From: Edaphobacter bradus
GTDB lineage: Bacteria > Acidobacteriota > Terriglobia > Terriglobales > Acidobacteriaceae
DNA length: 64,000 bases
Direction: 5' to 3'
Assembly: GCF_025685645.1 (NCBI RefSeq)
Contig: NZ_JAGSYF010000003.1
Location: 434,001 to 498,000, forward strand
Under the pieces are notes generated by a model. The model did no database searches. It worked only from the letters and a program-made list of their open reading frames with translations, and was not told where the DNA came from. Positions 17,092 to 26,464 of this stretch are shown in pieces. The stretch's first letter is position 1; each line of letters opens with the position of its first letter. Made by a program: the position numbers and the translations under genes.

Positions 17092-19315
17092 AGCTGTCCT
17101 TCGTTCCGACCTGCGTCGTACCATAGTACTTCTGTTGCGGTTCCGGATCAGGCTGCAGGCCGATCGCTTTCTGCATCGCGCGTATCTCCGGGTTGCTCAT
17201 AAAGCTGTGCCAGATAAGTCCCGTGCGCCCGTTCTCGATCATCACCACTTGCGGTCCCTGATTCAGCGCCAGTTCCGTCGGCGCGTACCAGTCTTGGGTC
17301 TGGTTGAATGCGTTGCGGAACCCGTACACGTCCCACACCTGCGCACCCAGATCACGATAGAAGTGCTTGATGGCGAGCAGTGATTCCTGCGGCGTGTACA
17401 CATACGCGCCAGCTGCCGCCGTAGGAGCAATTGTGCCATCATCCTCCACGGAGCCGCGATACTCGCGATACCCTATCGGCCCGGTAACCGCCGAGTAGCC
17501 CCACGTGTCGGCGCCATAGCCTTCAAAGTGCTTTGGGTTTTCGATCGCATGCTTCTGCTGGACCAGCGACTCGTTGCGATTGTTCACAAAGTAGTTCGCG
17601 TACTTGTCGCGCACATTCCGAGGGTCATACCCCATGAACGAGTAGTGTGTGAAGAAGAGCGGCCCTGCCGATCCCGGAGAATAATTCATCGCCACCGGAA
17701 TTCCGTCGATGACCTGCCCTTTGCCGAACACATGCGACGGGTTCCCTTCCGCTGCAAATCCTGTGGAGTAGAAGCTTGCAGGCACCGGGTGGGTCGGCGA
17801 AGCGATCGCAAGCATATACGTGATCATCGTTTCGTTCCAGCCCTCGAGCCGGTGCGCAATATGGAATCCGTACGTTGGTGAACTGTGCCAGTAGAGTGCA
17901 TCTTTCGAATCCGAGGTGTACCAGTCCCACTCCACCCCCTTCCACAACTCCGTGATCTGGTCGCGCAGCCGCCGTTCTGCCGGATCGTCGTGCGTGAAGT
18001 ATCCGCGCACTGCGAGCAGCCCCTGCATCAGGAACGAGGTCTCCACCAGGTCGCCTCCGTCGTCGTACACACCGAACACCGGCAATACCTTACCAGTCAT
18101 TCCGTTCAGATAATGCGGCCATACGCCATGAAAGCGGTCAGCCTTCGCCAGGAAGTCTGTAATGTGCAGTAACCGTTGCACGATTTGAGTCCGCGGCACA
18201 AACCCGCGGTCCGCCGCCACAATCATCGACATCAACCCGAACCCGCTGCCACCGATCGCGACAATGTCATCGCCACCTGGTATGGACTCCCGCGCCAGCC
18301 CGCTATGCGGTTCCGCGCCGTCCCAGTAGTACTGGAACGAAGCTTGCTGCACCATAGAGAGTAGTTCGTCGTCGTTCATCGGGTGCGTCGACGCTTCAGC
18401 CACACCGGACGTCGGCGACTCCCTCAGTGCCGACGTGCGTGCCGTCACCTTATACCTCGCCGAGAAGTGCGGATCGCCTACGAAGTCCTCATAGCGGTGC
18501 ACGCCTGGACGCTGCACACCGATCATGCGGAATGGGCCGCCCCTCATCGAGCGGTAAATTACATACTGCGCGACCGAGGGGCTCTCCACTGGTGTCCACG
18601 TCAGTTCGACATGCCGCTCAAAACCCTGAGCCCGCAGATTTTTCGGCGCCGCCGGCGCTGGCGCGCGCTGGACCGCCTTATTCTCAATAAACACATCGTC
18701 CAGCAGCAGCGTATGCTCGACGCCATCGGTCTCGCCCTGCGAGAAGATAAGCGTGTTTACGTGCCGCACTTCAAACGGACGCACCGACATCGAATGGAAG
18801 TTCGCAAGCGGTACCCGGACGCGCGTCCACTTGCCCGCCGGCAAGTCCTGCGCAAACTTTCTCAGAGGCAGCCGATTGGTAAATGCATTGGTGCTGTCGC
18901 GAAGCGTGAGCTGGGGCAGCGCAGTTGCTGGCAGCGCCTTCGCTGAATACAGCCACAGGTAAAGGCTGTCGCCCGTGAAATTGATGTAGCGGTTTGGCCA
19001 CTGCATCAGCCGCAGTTCCACGTCCCATCCGCCGCCCGGCTTCGACTGCCAGTGCAGACGCAGCGAGTTTGGTCCGCTCACAAAGCTGGACGTGTCAATT
19101 GGCAGCTTCTTGTTGATTAGCTCCAGCGCGCTCGGCGCATTCACTTTGCCCGCGGTGTAGAAATATGACGCAGTAGAAACGCTATTCTCGAAGACCACCG
19201 TCTGATACCAGAGGTCCTGGGCCATCACTCGCGGAGACCCGCCGAGAGTTGCCAACATCACCAAGGCTACAAAAGACACAAGAAGCTTCAATGAACGTTC
19301 GTGGCAGAGCATCAT
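17066..19315 (-). CDS. GH144-like (glucoamylase-domain) beta-1,2-glucanase with N-terminal accessory domains
   Basis: 749 residues from ATG 19315, with GAGGT just upstream; an in-frame ATG three bases later has better spacing. In-frame codons further upstream to 19555 encode a GH39 scrap and are not part of this enzyme. Residues 1-30 are a signal peptide (LKLLVSFVALVMLATLGG). Residues about 40-235 form a carbohydrate-binding-like beta domain (LRLHWQSKPGGGWDVELRL; LLLDDVFIE). A fibronectin III domain follows (PKNLRAQGFERHVELTWTPV). The catalytic alpha/alpha barrel has FQYYWDGAEPHSGLARE, GGSGFGLMSMIVAADRG, DGGDLVETSFLMQGLLA and GWNETMITYMLAIASPTHPV, the pattern of PF10091/GH144. GH144 members are endo-beta-1,2-glucanases. 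The specific activity is inferred. Confidence 0.8.
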   Translation of the reverse strand: MMLCHERSLKLLVSFVALVMLATLGGSPRVMAQDLWYQTVVFENSVSTASYFYTAGKVNAPSALELINKKLPIDTSSFVSGPNSLRLHWQSKPGGGWDVELRLMQWPNRYINFTGDSLYLWLYSAKALPATALPQLTLRDSTNAFTNRLPLRKFAQDLPAGKWTRVRVPLANFHSMSVRPFEVRHVNTLIFSQGETDGVEHTLLLDDVFIENKAVQRAPAPAAPKNLRAQGFERHVELTWTPVESPSVAQYVIYRSMRGGPFRMIGVQRPGVHRYEDFVGDPHFSARYKVTARTSALRESPTSGVAEASTHPMNDDELLSMVQQASFQYYWDGAEPHSGLARESIPGGDDIVAIGGSGFGLMSMIVAADRGFVPRTQIVQRLLHITDFLAKADRFHGVWPHYLNGMTGKVLPVFGVYDDGGDLVETSFLMQGLLAVRGYFTHDDPAERRLRDQITELWKGVEWDWYTSDSKDALYWHSSPTYGFHIAHRLEGWNETMITYMLAIASPTHPVPASFYSTGFAAEGNPSHVFGKGQVIDGIPVAMNYSPGSAGPLFFTHYSFMGYDPRNVRDKYANYFVNNRNESLVQQKHAIENPKHFEGYGADTWGYSAVTGPIGYREYRGSVEDDGTIAPTAAAGAYVYTPQESLLAIKHFYRDLGAQVWDVYGFRNAFNQTQDWYAPTELALNQGPQVVMIENGRTGLIWHSFMSNPEIRAMQKAIGLQPDPEPQQKYYGTTQVGTKDSYAEGPGKR

Positions 19316-19420
19316 TACCTCTAGGGGTTGATTGTTAGCAGGTACAGCGCATTGGGCCCCAGCGCTAGAAACAGATTTCGGTCCGTCAAGTGTATGGTGC
19401 TCCGCGAGTGCCAGCGCGGT

Positions 19421-19555
19421 CGCGCGATTCATCTGCTCGACCTGCGCCGCCGTCGGACTCACCGGGCTTCCAATTGACTTGAGGATCGGCATCACATTGC
19501 TGTGCGTCTCATCCACGCGCTGGGTAACATGGCTCAACCTTCCGTTGCGATGCAA
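19421..19555 (-). pseudogene. C-terminal remnant of a GH39 beta-xylosidase
   Basis: In frame upstream of the GH144-like gene, the codons read VTQRVDETHSNV, then MPILKSIGSPVSPTAAQVEQ. This closely follows the C-terminal signature of bacterial GH39 beta-xylosidases (RIDxxHSN, then WxxMGSPxxPTxxQ). No catalytic domain remains and nothing GH39-like is seen further upstream. The scrap lies between the TonB receptor and the glucanase and probably marks a deleted gene. Confidence 0.6.
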
Positions 19556-19621
19556 TTGAAAGCGAGGAGCGAATGCGCGACTCTACATCCTCCCCTCCCG
19601 ACTCAGTTTGGATGCGGCTTC

Positions 19622-22600
19622 CTAGAACGAGAACCGCGCCTGCATATCGACGATTCGCCCGCCCAGCGCGCCGGTCGCCTGTCCGAAGTTCACGTTGGCA
19701 GTCGTCCCGGTCCCGATCGAGGTCGAGATACCGTTCAGGTTCGTCTGGTTGAAGAGGTTGAACGCGTCAACGCGGAACTCGAAGATCGCTCTCTCGCCCA
19801 TCACTGGCGTGTTCGGCAGGTGGAAGCCCTTCGTGATGCTCGCGTCCACTGCGCTATAGCGCGGTCCATCGAACGAGTTGCGCGACACGCCCGGAGCCGT
19901 TGGTAGCGGTGCGGTCGCTGGGAAGGCCGCCGCGCCAACCACTGTCGGCAGCGTGAAGTAAGTGAATGACCCGTTGGCGAAATTCTTGTTGCGCGCCGCC
20001 GAGTTTCCGGCCATAGGCCCGGACTCGAACGCAGCATTGCTCAGGTCATGTCCGCCTGTTCCGTGGTAGGCCACTGGCCGCAGCGTGTTCTGTCCGCTGT
20101 TGCCATAGAAGAGGTTAACGCCGGAGTTCCACGTAGGTGTCCACGGGAAGCCCGTGTGCCAGTTGTAAATTCCCGTCACCGTCCAGCCATCCGCCACCGA
20201 GTGCAGCACCGCGTTGTGGAAGAAGTTCGGCTGCCACATCCCGAACACCTTGAGCGCATTGCCCACGTTGTAGTCCGAGCGGCCATATGAGTACGCCAAC
20301 TGGTACGGATATGCATCCTGGTAGTACGGCTGCGATCCGTTGTCCATGCTCTTGCTCCAGGTGTACTGCGCCTCTACTTGGTAGCTGCGCGAGAAGTTAT
20401 GCTTCACTGTCGCCAGCATCGCGTGGTAGTTCGCGTTGCCCTTGTTGCCGTAGTAGCCCACCCGCGTCACCTGCGGATTCAGCGGAATGCCCGCCGCCGC
20501 TGCGATCACGTTCATGTCCTGCTGCAGGATCAGGTGATGGCTCACGCTTCCCTGGTAGCCTAGTGTGGCCACAAACTTGTGGGTCAGGTCATACTGCGTG
20601 TCCAGCGAGTAGTGGTACGTCTGGATCGTCTTTACGTTCGCATCGAACGCTGTGACGTTCACCAGAGTCGCAGCGTTGGTGGGTAGGCCACTCGCGTTGA
20701 AACCGGTGATGGCGCTCGGGTTCGATGCGTAGCCAAAGACTGAATGAAGGTCGCTCGGCAGTACGTACTGAATCGCCGCCCCATTGCTGGTGGTTCCCGA
20801 AGCCGCTTTGCAGCAGAACGTCGTGTTCACGATGTTGCCCGGATTGCCGTTACCGTTTGCGGTGATCGCCAGCTCGTTCTGGTTGTAGTTCAGCCCGAAC
20901 CCGCCGCGGACCACGATCTTCTGTGCGAACGCCGCCGGGGTCCAGGCAAAGCCGAACTGCGGCCCCAAGTTGCCCTTCTGCGACGTGTACATGTTTCCGC
21001 CCTTGCGCACGCTCAGCCCGGTTAGCATCGCCGATCCCTGGCCTAGCACCACCGTCCGCAGGTTCTGGCCCTTGTCGTAGAAGGGGCCGAAGTAGTCCCA
21101 GCGCAAACCGAGGTTCAGCGTCAGCGTCGGCGTCACCTTCCAGTCGTCCTGCACAAATACGCCCCAGAAGTTGTTGCGGTTGTCCTGCCGGTTCGCCGAA
21201 GGTGTACCTGTGCTCGGACTGAACGTGCCGTTCTCCTGGTATGGAGCATCGTTAAGGAAGTTCCACAAGTTGGCGAACTTGAACGTCGGTCGCGCGCCGC
21301 TGATGTTCTGATTCAGGTAGTAAAGACGTGTTAAGCTCCCACCCATCTTCAGCGAGTGCGCTCCCTTCACCTTGGTCACAATGTCCTGGTACCCATATGT
21401 CCACTGGTCGAAAACGCTTGGGTTGGGCGCGCCGAAGTAGTTGGGCGTAACGTTGGGGAAGATACCACGCTGATCGCCAAAGGTCGCCTGTGCCAGCCCG
21501 AAGCCTGCCTGCGGGTTGGAAGCGATCTCGTTCCACCGCCACCCGGCCGCATTCGCGCGTGCCTCGTTCAGCAACGACGGCGAGAAGACCCGATTCCACA
21601 ACCCCGTGAAGGCATCGTTGACCTGGTTGTGGTTCCAGAGATTCGCGGCTCGAACCGGCCCGTTATAACTCACTGTCTGCAGAGGCACCCAGTAGATGAT
21701 GAAGCTCAGGCGGTCTTTCTTGGTTGCCTGCGCATCCATGCGCCCATAGTATTGCGTCGCCGTGCGCGTGTTCGGCGAGGACAGCGCGTAGTTTGCGAGG
21801 TCTGCCACACCGTCCAGTCCGCTGCCATAACCTGGCTGGGACGCTGCCGTTGCCGAGCGCGAAGGATCATACGATCCCAGCGGCGTCTTTAGCGGCGACC
21901 CCAGGTCAAGACCCTGGCCTGGGATCAGGTGGCAGTAGGGCCCTTCCGTCAGCCCGAGCGTCGTGCAGTCAAACGACCCCAGCCCCAGGATGCTCGCGCC
22001 TTCTCCCGTATAAGTCAGGTACTTCGACGCGTTGCTGTTGGCCGAAGCCATCTTCAAAAACGCAGGCGTCTCATACCACCCTGTCGTGTAATTCACCGTG
22101 CGCAGGCGCAGTGTTTCATACGCAAAGGAAGCAAAAAGCTTGTCGCGCAACACTGGGCCGCTCACGCTGCCACCGTACTGGTTGAAGCGTCCCGAATCGC
22201 GGTTCAGCCCGCGCTGTTGCGGTGTCTTAAGAGTGCCGTCTGGATTGTAGCTTCCCGGTCCAACGGAGTTCGGACCATTCCAGCGCTGATACGCATTCAG
22301 TCCCGGCCGCTCAGCCTTGAAAAACAGACTGCCATGGAAGCGGTTGCTGCCACTCTTCGAGATGATCTGGATCTGGGCTCCCGTGAAGCGGCCAACCTCC
22401 GCGTCGTACGCGTTCGCCGTCACCTTTACGCTATCCACCGACTCTTCCGTCGGCGTCACTACCGTCGTTCCGCCCCACGTCACACTCGACGCGCTGATGC
22501 CGTCGATGGTAACGCCATTGGTATTGGTCTGGTTTCCATTTGCAATTACCTGCGGGCCGTTTTCAGTCTTGAACACTCCGTCCGTAGCGCCAGCGCTACC

Positions 22601-23197
22601 TTGGTTCGTGCCCGGCAGGCTACGCGTTCCGCCGCTCGCCCCCTGGCCTCCGTCGCCGAACACGCCCGGTGCTAATTGCGCCAACTGCGTCACATCACGG
22701 CCAAACGACGGCATATGCTCAATCTGATTCGTCGTCACCGTCCCGCTGATCGACGCTGTCTCCGTATCCAGCGCGGGCACCGCACCCGACGCCACATCGA
22801 CGCTCACCGTTGCACTTTCGATGCCCAGTTGCACATTAATTGCGTTGGCTTGCTCGGGAATGATCTGCAGGTCCTCGAAGACCTTCTCCCTGAACCCGGG
22901 AGCCACCGCCGTTAGCTTGAAACGGCTCGGTGGAAGCGCGTTGAAGTCATAGGTGCCGTTGGCCCCGCTCTTGGCAACCAGCGTCCGGTTGGTCGCGGTG
23001 TCCGTCAGCGTCAACGTTGCTTCCTTCACAGCCGCACCCTGGGGGTCCGTCACTATACCATGAAGCGACCCGCGGAACTGCGCAGCAGCAGGAATCACAC
23101 TCCCGGCGCCCAGGACCAGGAAAACGACACTGAACAGAACATTCCACACAAACCGGGAAGCACGCACACCTTCGCTAAGACGTGAATAGCCTTGCAT
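19622..23197 (-). CDS. Oar-like TonB-dependent outer-membrane receptor of the glucan locus
   Basis: 1191 residues from ATG 23197 with AAGGAG seven bases upstream. A signal peptide (LFSVVFLVLGAGSVIPAAA) leads into a carboxypeptidase-regulatory-like domain (FRGSLHGIVTDPQGAAVKEA; GTYDFNALPPSRFKL). The plug domain (TNQIEHMPSFGRDVTQLAQL; TNTNGVTIDGISASSV) and a large beta-barrel ending in Phe (VDMQARFSF) follow. It is the first gene of a minus-strand operon with a glucanase, a LacI regulator and a GH3 glucosidase, so it is expected to bind and import oligosaccharides cut from the polymer. A promoter and LacI-type operators lie directly upstream. Confidence 0.9.
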   Translation of the reverse strand: MQGYSRLSEGVRASRFVWNVLFSVVFLVLGAGSVIPAAAQFRGSLHGIVTDPQGAAVKEATLTLTDTATNRTLVAKSGANGTYDFNALPPSRFKLTAVAPGFREKVFEDLQIIPEQANAINVQLGIESATVSVDVASGAVPALDTETASISGTVTTNQIEHMPSFGRDVTQLAQLAPGVFGDGGQGASGGTRSLPGTNQGSAGATDGVFKTENGPQVIANGNQTNTNGVTIDGISASSVTWGGTTVVTPTEESVDSVKVTANAYDAEVGRFTGAQIQIISKSGSNRFHGSLFFKAERPGLNAYQRWNGPNSVGPGSYNPDGTLKTPQQRGLNRDSGRFNQYGGSVSGPVLRDKLFASFAYETLRLRTVNYTTGWYETPAFLKMASANSNASKYLTYTGEGASILGLGSFDCTTLGLTEGPYCHLIPGQGLDLGSPLKTPLGSYDPSRSATAASQPGYGSGLDGVADLANYALSSPNTRTATQYYGRMDAQATKKDRLSFIIYWVPLQTVSYNGPVRAANLWNHNQVNDAFTGLWNRVFSPSLLNEARANAAGWRWNEIASNPQAGFGLAQATFGDQRGIFPNVTPNYFGAPNPSVFDQWTYGYQDIVTKVKGAHSLKMGGSLTRLYYLNQNISGARPTFKFANLWNFLNDAPYQENGTFSPSTGTPSANRQDNRNNFWGVFVQDDWKVTPTLTLNLGLRWDYFGPFYDKGQNLRTVVLGQGSAMLTGLSVRKGGNMYTSQKGNLGPQFGFAWTPAAFAQKIVVRGGFGLNYNQNELAITANGNGNPGNIVNTTFCCKAASGTTSNGAAIQYVLPSDLHSVFGYASNPSAITGFNASGLPTNAATLVNVTAFDANVKTIQTYHYSLDTQYDLTHKFVATLGYQGSVSHHLILQQDMNVIAAAAGIPLNPQVTRVGYYGNKGNANYHAMLATVKHNFSRSYQVEAQYTWSKSMDNGSQPYYQDAYPYQLAYSYGRSDYNVGNALKVFGMWQPNFFHNAVLHSVADGWTVTGIYNWHTGFPWTPTWNSGVNLFYGNSGQNTLRPVAYHGTGGHDLSNAAFESGPMAGNSAARNKNFANGSFTYFTLPTVVGAAAFPATAPLPTAPGVSRNSFDGPRYSAVDASITKGFHLPNTPVMGERAIFEFRVDAFNLFNQTNLNGISTSIGTGTTANVNFGQATGALGGRIVDMQARFSF

Positions 23198-23211
23198 CAA
23201 GCCTCTCCTTG

Positions 23212-23227
23212 CACAAACGATTGCGCT
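23212..23227. promoter_or_regulatory. LacI-type operator O1
   Basis: GCACAA-ACGA-TTGCGC lies just upstream of the receptor's ribosome site and just after the predicted transcription start, the classic repression position. It shares CAA, CGA and TTGCGC with O2. Confidence 0.5.
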
Positions 23228-23241
23228 GATTCGGAGACAAG

Positions 23242-23271
23242 ATGTAGCACTGGCAATTTAAGACTGTCAAG
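23242..23271 (-). promoter_or_regulatory. Promoter of the glucan-use operon
   Basis: On the minus strand a perfect TTGACA (23271-23266) is followed, after 18 bases, by TACATC (23247-23242). The expected start near 23235 lies between this promoter and operator O1. Confidence 0.5.
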
Positions 23272-23320
23272 TTTTTCTTAGTACGCGCTTTCCCGGGATC
23301 TCTTTCGCTAAAAATCTTTA

Positions 23321-23336
23321 GCGCAACCGATTGCGC
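23321..23336. promoter_or_regulatory. LacI-type operator O2
   Basis: GCGCAA-CCGA-TTGCGC has perfect six-base arms, as expected for a LacI-family site. Its centre is 109 bases from that of O1, with the operon promoter between them, which would allow DNA looping. It may also act on the divergent GH43 gene. Confidence 0.55.
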
Positions 23337-23530
23337 GCAACTAGTCCGACTGTGTAGTATCTTTCCGCGCGGACCACTAAGATTGGCCCGTTCAAACTCA
23401 GCTTCAAGCCGCGGAAACGCGCTGCATCGCCGCGGTGCTCCATTCGTCTTGCGATATTTCTAAGATCGCCGTGCCAACCTATTGCTTGGCGCCGGTTAAG
23501 CTCCATAGTGTTGATGAGAAAGATCCAAAA

Positions 23531-25309
23531 ATGAAGATTCTGATTGCAACTCCCCTGCTCCTGATATCGACTCTGGGCTTTGCTCGGGGGCAGAACGGCG
23601 GTCCGTCGCTAAAAGGAACGCACAGGACTTCGCAAACCAAAACGAGTCCGAATCGAGCGACAACGTTCTGCAATCCATTGAATTTGGATTACACCTATAA
23701 GATCACTGAATCTGACCAAGATATATCGTATCGGTCCGGTGCCGACCCGGCCGTTGTCAATTTTCGTGGCAACTACTACATGTTCGTCACCCGCGCGCTG
23801 GGCTACTGGTATTCGAACGACCTTACGCAGTGGCATTTCATCAAGCCGCAGCGCTGGTATTTTCAAGGCTCCAACGCGCCCGCCGCTCACAACTACCGGG
23901 ATCAGTTGCTCTACGTCACGGGCGATCCGTCGGGAACCATGAGCCTGCTTTATACCGACGATCCACAGAAAGGCGACTGGCAGGCAGTCCCGGCCCTGCT
24001 CCGGAATTTGCAGGATCCGGATTTTTTCATGGATGACGATGGCCGGGCATTCATGTTCTGGGGATCATCCAACCGGTTCCCGATTCGGGGTTATGAGCTC
24101 GATCCGAACCACCGTTTTCTTCCGAAGACCGGCCCCATTGAATTGTTCAATCGCGACGAAGCGCGGCACGGGTGGGAGCGTTTTGGAGAGAATCATGATG
24201 ATCCCAAGTTGAGCGGATTCATCGAAGGGGCCTGGCTCACGAAGCACGAAGGGAAGTACTACATGCAATATGCCGCGCCCGGAACGGAATGGAACACCTA
24301 CGGCGACGGGGTGTATGTCGCCAGTTCGCCATTAGGGCCCTACACGTACGCGCCCAACAGTCCGATGTCGTACAAGCCGGGCGGGTTCATCAATGGCGCG
24401 GGCCATGGAAGCACGGTTGTCGGTCCGGGAGGGCAACACTGGCATTTCGCAACCATGACCATCGCCGTGAACTATAAGTATGAACGACGGATCGGTATGT
24501 TCCCGACATTTTTCGATTCGGACGGAGTGATGTATGCCGATACTGCATTCGGCGACTATCCGCACTACGCTCCAAGTGTGACGGGGAAGAAAGGCGCATT
24601 CAGGGGCTGGATGCTGCTTTCCTACAAAAAGCCAGTGACGGCTTCATCGCATTTGGAGGACTACACCCCGGATCGCGTGACGGACGAAAACGTCAAGACG
24701 TTCTGGGTTGCGCAGGACAACGCGGCAGGACAGTGGCTGGAGATCGACCTGGAAACACCCGCGACCATTCGGGCATTTCAGATCAATTACCACGACTATA
24801 AGTCGGATCTCTATGGCCGGCCAAAGGGCCTTTACCAGCAATACATTGTCGAATCGTCCCTGGATGGCGAGAGGTGGACGACTCTCCGGGACCGAAGCTA
24901 CGATAAGTTCGATACGCCGAACGACTACGTCGAATTACCGCATGCGGTGCATGGGCGCTACATTCGTTTCAGAAACCTGCACGTTTCCACCCCCAATCTG
25001 GCGATTTCCGACTTTCGCGTCTTTGGCAACGTCGGTGGCAACCTGCCAGCCGCCGTAACCGCCGTGAAAGTCGCGCGCGAACAGGATCGGCGAAATGCCC
25101 GTATCACCTGGGATGCCCAGCCTGAGAGCCAGGGCTACAACGTCCGGTGGGGCATCGCTCCTGACAAGCTCTATTCGTCGTGGATGGTTTACGGCCAAAA
25201 CTCGCTTTCGATTCGGTCCCTGAACATGGATCGACGTTACTACTTTGCCGTCGAGGCCTTCGATGTGCACGGCGTTGGGACTCAGTCCGCGATCATCGAG
25301 GCGCACTAG
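23531..25309 (+). CDS. GH43-family glycosidase with discoidin-like and fibronectin III domains
   Basis: 592 residues from ATG 23531, chosen because a signal peptide (MKILIATPLLLISTLGFARG) begins there; the ribosome site is weak. The five-bladed propeller domain shows the catalytic base Asp in YRSGADPAVVNFRGNYYMFV, the second Asp in LQDPDFFMDDDGRAFMFWG, and the acid Glu in GFIEGAWLTKHEGKYYMQYA. Residues about 390-510 look like an F5/8 (discoidin, CBM32-like) carbohydrate-binding domain (WLEIDLETPATIRAFQINY; YIRFRNLHVSTP). A fibronectin III-like tail ends the protein. GH43 enzymes act on arabinose-, xylose- or galactose-containing polymers. The substrate is uncertain. It is divergent from the glucan operon and near operator O2. 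Confidence 0.85.
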   Translation: MKILIATPLLLISTLGFARGQNGGPSLKGTHRTSQTKTSPNRATTFCNPLNLDYTYKITESDQDISYRSGADPAVVNFRGNYYMFVTRALGYWYSNDLTQWHFIKPQRWYFQGSNAPAAHNYRDQLLYVTGDPSGTMSLLYTDDPQKGDWQAVPALLRNLQDPDFFMDDDGRAFMFWGSSNRFPIRGYELDPNHRFLPKTGPIELFNRDEARHGWERFGENHDDPKLSGFIEGAWLTKHEGKYYMQYAAPGTEWNTYGDGVYVASSPLGPYTYAPNSPMSYKPGGFINGAGHGSTVVGPGGQHWHFATMTIAVNYKYERRIGMFPTFFDSDGVMYADTAFGDYPHYAPSVTGKKGAFRGWMLLSYKKPVTASSHLEDYTPDRVTDENVKTFWVAQDNAAGQWLEIDLETPATIRAFQINYHDYKSDLYGRPKGLYQQYIVESSLDGERWTTLRDRSYDKFDTPNDYVELPHAVHGRYIRFRNLHVSTPNLAISDFRVFGNVGGNLPAAVTAVKVAREQDRRNARITWDAQPESQGYNVRWGIAPDKLYSSWMVYGQNSLSIRSLNMDRRYYFAVEAFDVHGVGTQSAIIEAH

Positions 25310-25717
25310 CGGCAGGTGAAGTGGTCGCCCGCCGTCTCGTTGGATTGCTCGGCAAACTTGCGAATCCTTCTGCTGCGGGTGAGACAATACGCGCGGGCGC
25401 GCGAGCATGAGGTGACGATCGTAGACAGGTTGGTTTATTAGTTGATTCCTCGCGGACGGACGGATGACATTGGCAGATGGGCTGCGCACTGTCGGAGGCT
25501 TCAGCGATCAAGAGTTGGAGCAATAGCGAAGAAGGAACCAAGGGGCGTGCTTGCTGTCCGGCCGGATGTGTCGCCGTACGCCGCGTCATCAATCCCCGAT
25601 GATGCTTTCATAATTCCCGAAAACGACAGTTGATCCACGACGCAAGGAATCCTTGAAGATAAGGAGATTTCTGCTAAAAGGGAAGGTGCCGAGGGGGACT
25701 CAAAATCCGCCGATTCC
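25310..25717. other. Intergenic region at the left edge of the AT-richer segment
   Basis: No recognised gene. Short open frames here have no family resemblance or ribosome site. Composition shifts from high-GC genes on the left to AT-richer sequence on the right. Confidence 0.35.
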
Positions 25718-26218
25718 ATGCTATTGTCGTTCCTGGATCTTAGGCAGGAGGAGTCAGGACGTTCTCCGGTGTCCTTTGAGGTGTCCCAATCTGGTTATCC
25801 CCAGCCTCCCGGACTGGTAATCGGAGGAATTGACTCGCGCACATTGGGCATAGGTACCAACCACGCTTGGATCGACAACCTCGCTCTTACCGATCCGGCC
25901 TTTACCGCGTTGAATCTCGGCATCGCCGGTTCAATGGCGCACCGTGATGAGCAATTCCATTACGAATTGCTCGGTTCGACGGCTTCCAACCCTCATTCCA
26001 CAGGAACCTCCACTCAGATAATCACCCTGCCAAGCTGCATCGGATATTCCTTACAACGCCAGATCGCCAATCTGGGAAGCGCGGCCGCGACGATAGCCCC
26101 TGCCAATGGCGAGGCGATCAACGGGAATGCCGCCGTCTCTCCAGGATCAACAGGGGTCTTCTCCCCCACGCCAGGCCCACTCAACACCGGCGGATGCAGC
26201 TGGACGAGATTGCCCTGA
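25718..26218 (+). CDS. Unrecognised protein or fragment, 166 residues
   Basis: An open frame from ATG 25718 with a protein-like composition (LVIGGIDSRTLGIGTNHAWI; FTALNLGIAGSMAHRDEQF; IITLPSCIGYSLQRQIANLG). It has no visible signal peptide and no convincing ribosome site. The Gly/Ser/Thr/Pro-rich end looks like part of an exported protein. It may be the C-terminal remnant of a secreted enzyme. It cannot be assigned to a family. Confidence 0.35.
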   Translation: MLLSFLDLRQEESGRSPVSFEVSQSGYPQPPGLVIGGIDSRTLGIGTNHAWIDNLALTDPAFTALNLGIAGSMAHRDEQFHYELLGSTASNPHSTGTSTQIITLPSCIGYSLQRQIANLGSAAATIAPANGEAINGNAAVSPGSTGVFSPTPGPLNTGGCSWTRLP

Positions 26219-26464
26219 GCAGGGCCTCATTCAAGAGGTAAGTCGTATCGATGCCAATCTCTTCCAGAGTTGGTTGTGCGTTGTCCGACCGTTCACCTGA
26301 AGTTAGTTCCTCCTTCTATTGGAAAGTTCCGTATTTCCATTTTGGAACACTCTCATGGTTCACCCTTGGGTTGTGTGTTCTAAATCGGCACAGGGAGGAT
26401 ACTCTGAAACCGTTTCATTGTTCCAATTTGGGCTTTGCGTTTCTCGATCGGCATCGGGAGGAAT

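Larger units (their letters stand above)
23198..23530. promoter_or_regulatory. Divergent regulatory region between the glucan operon and the GH43 gene
   Basis: Holds the operon promoter, two LacI-type operators and a perfect inverted repeat CGCTAAA-AATC-TTTAGCG at 23306-23323 that abuts the upstream operator. No gene is seen. The GH43 promoter was not located with confidence. Confidence 0.6.
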
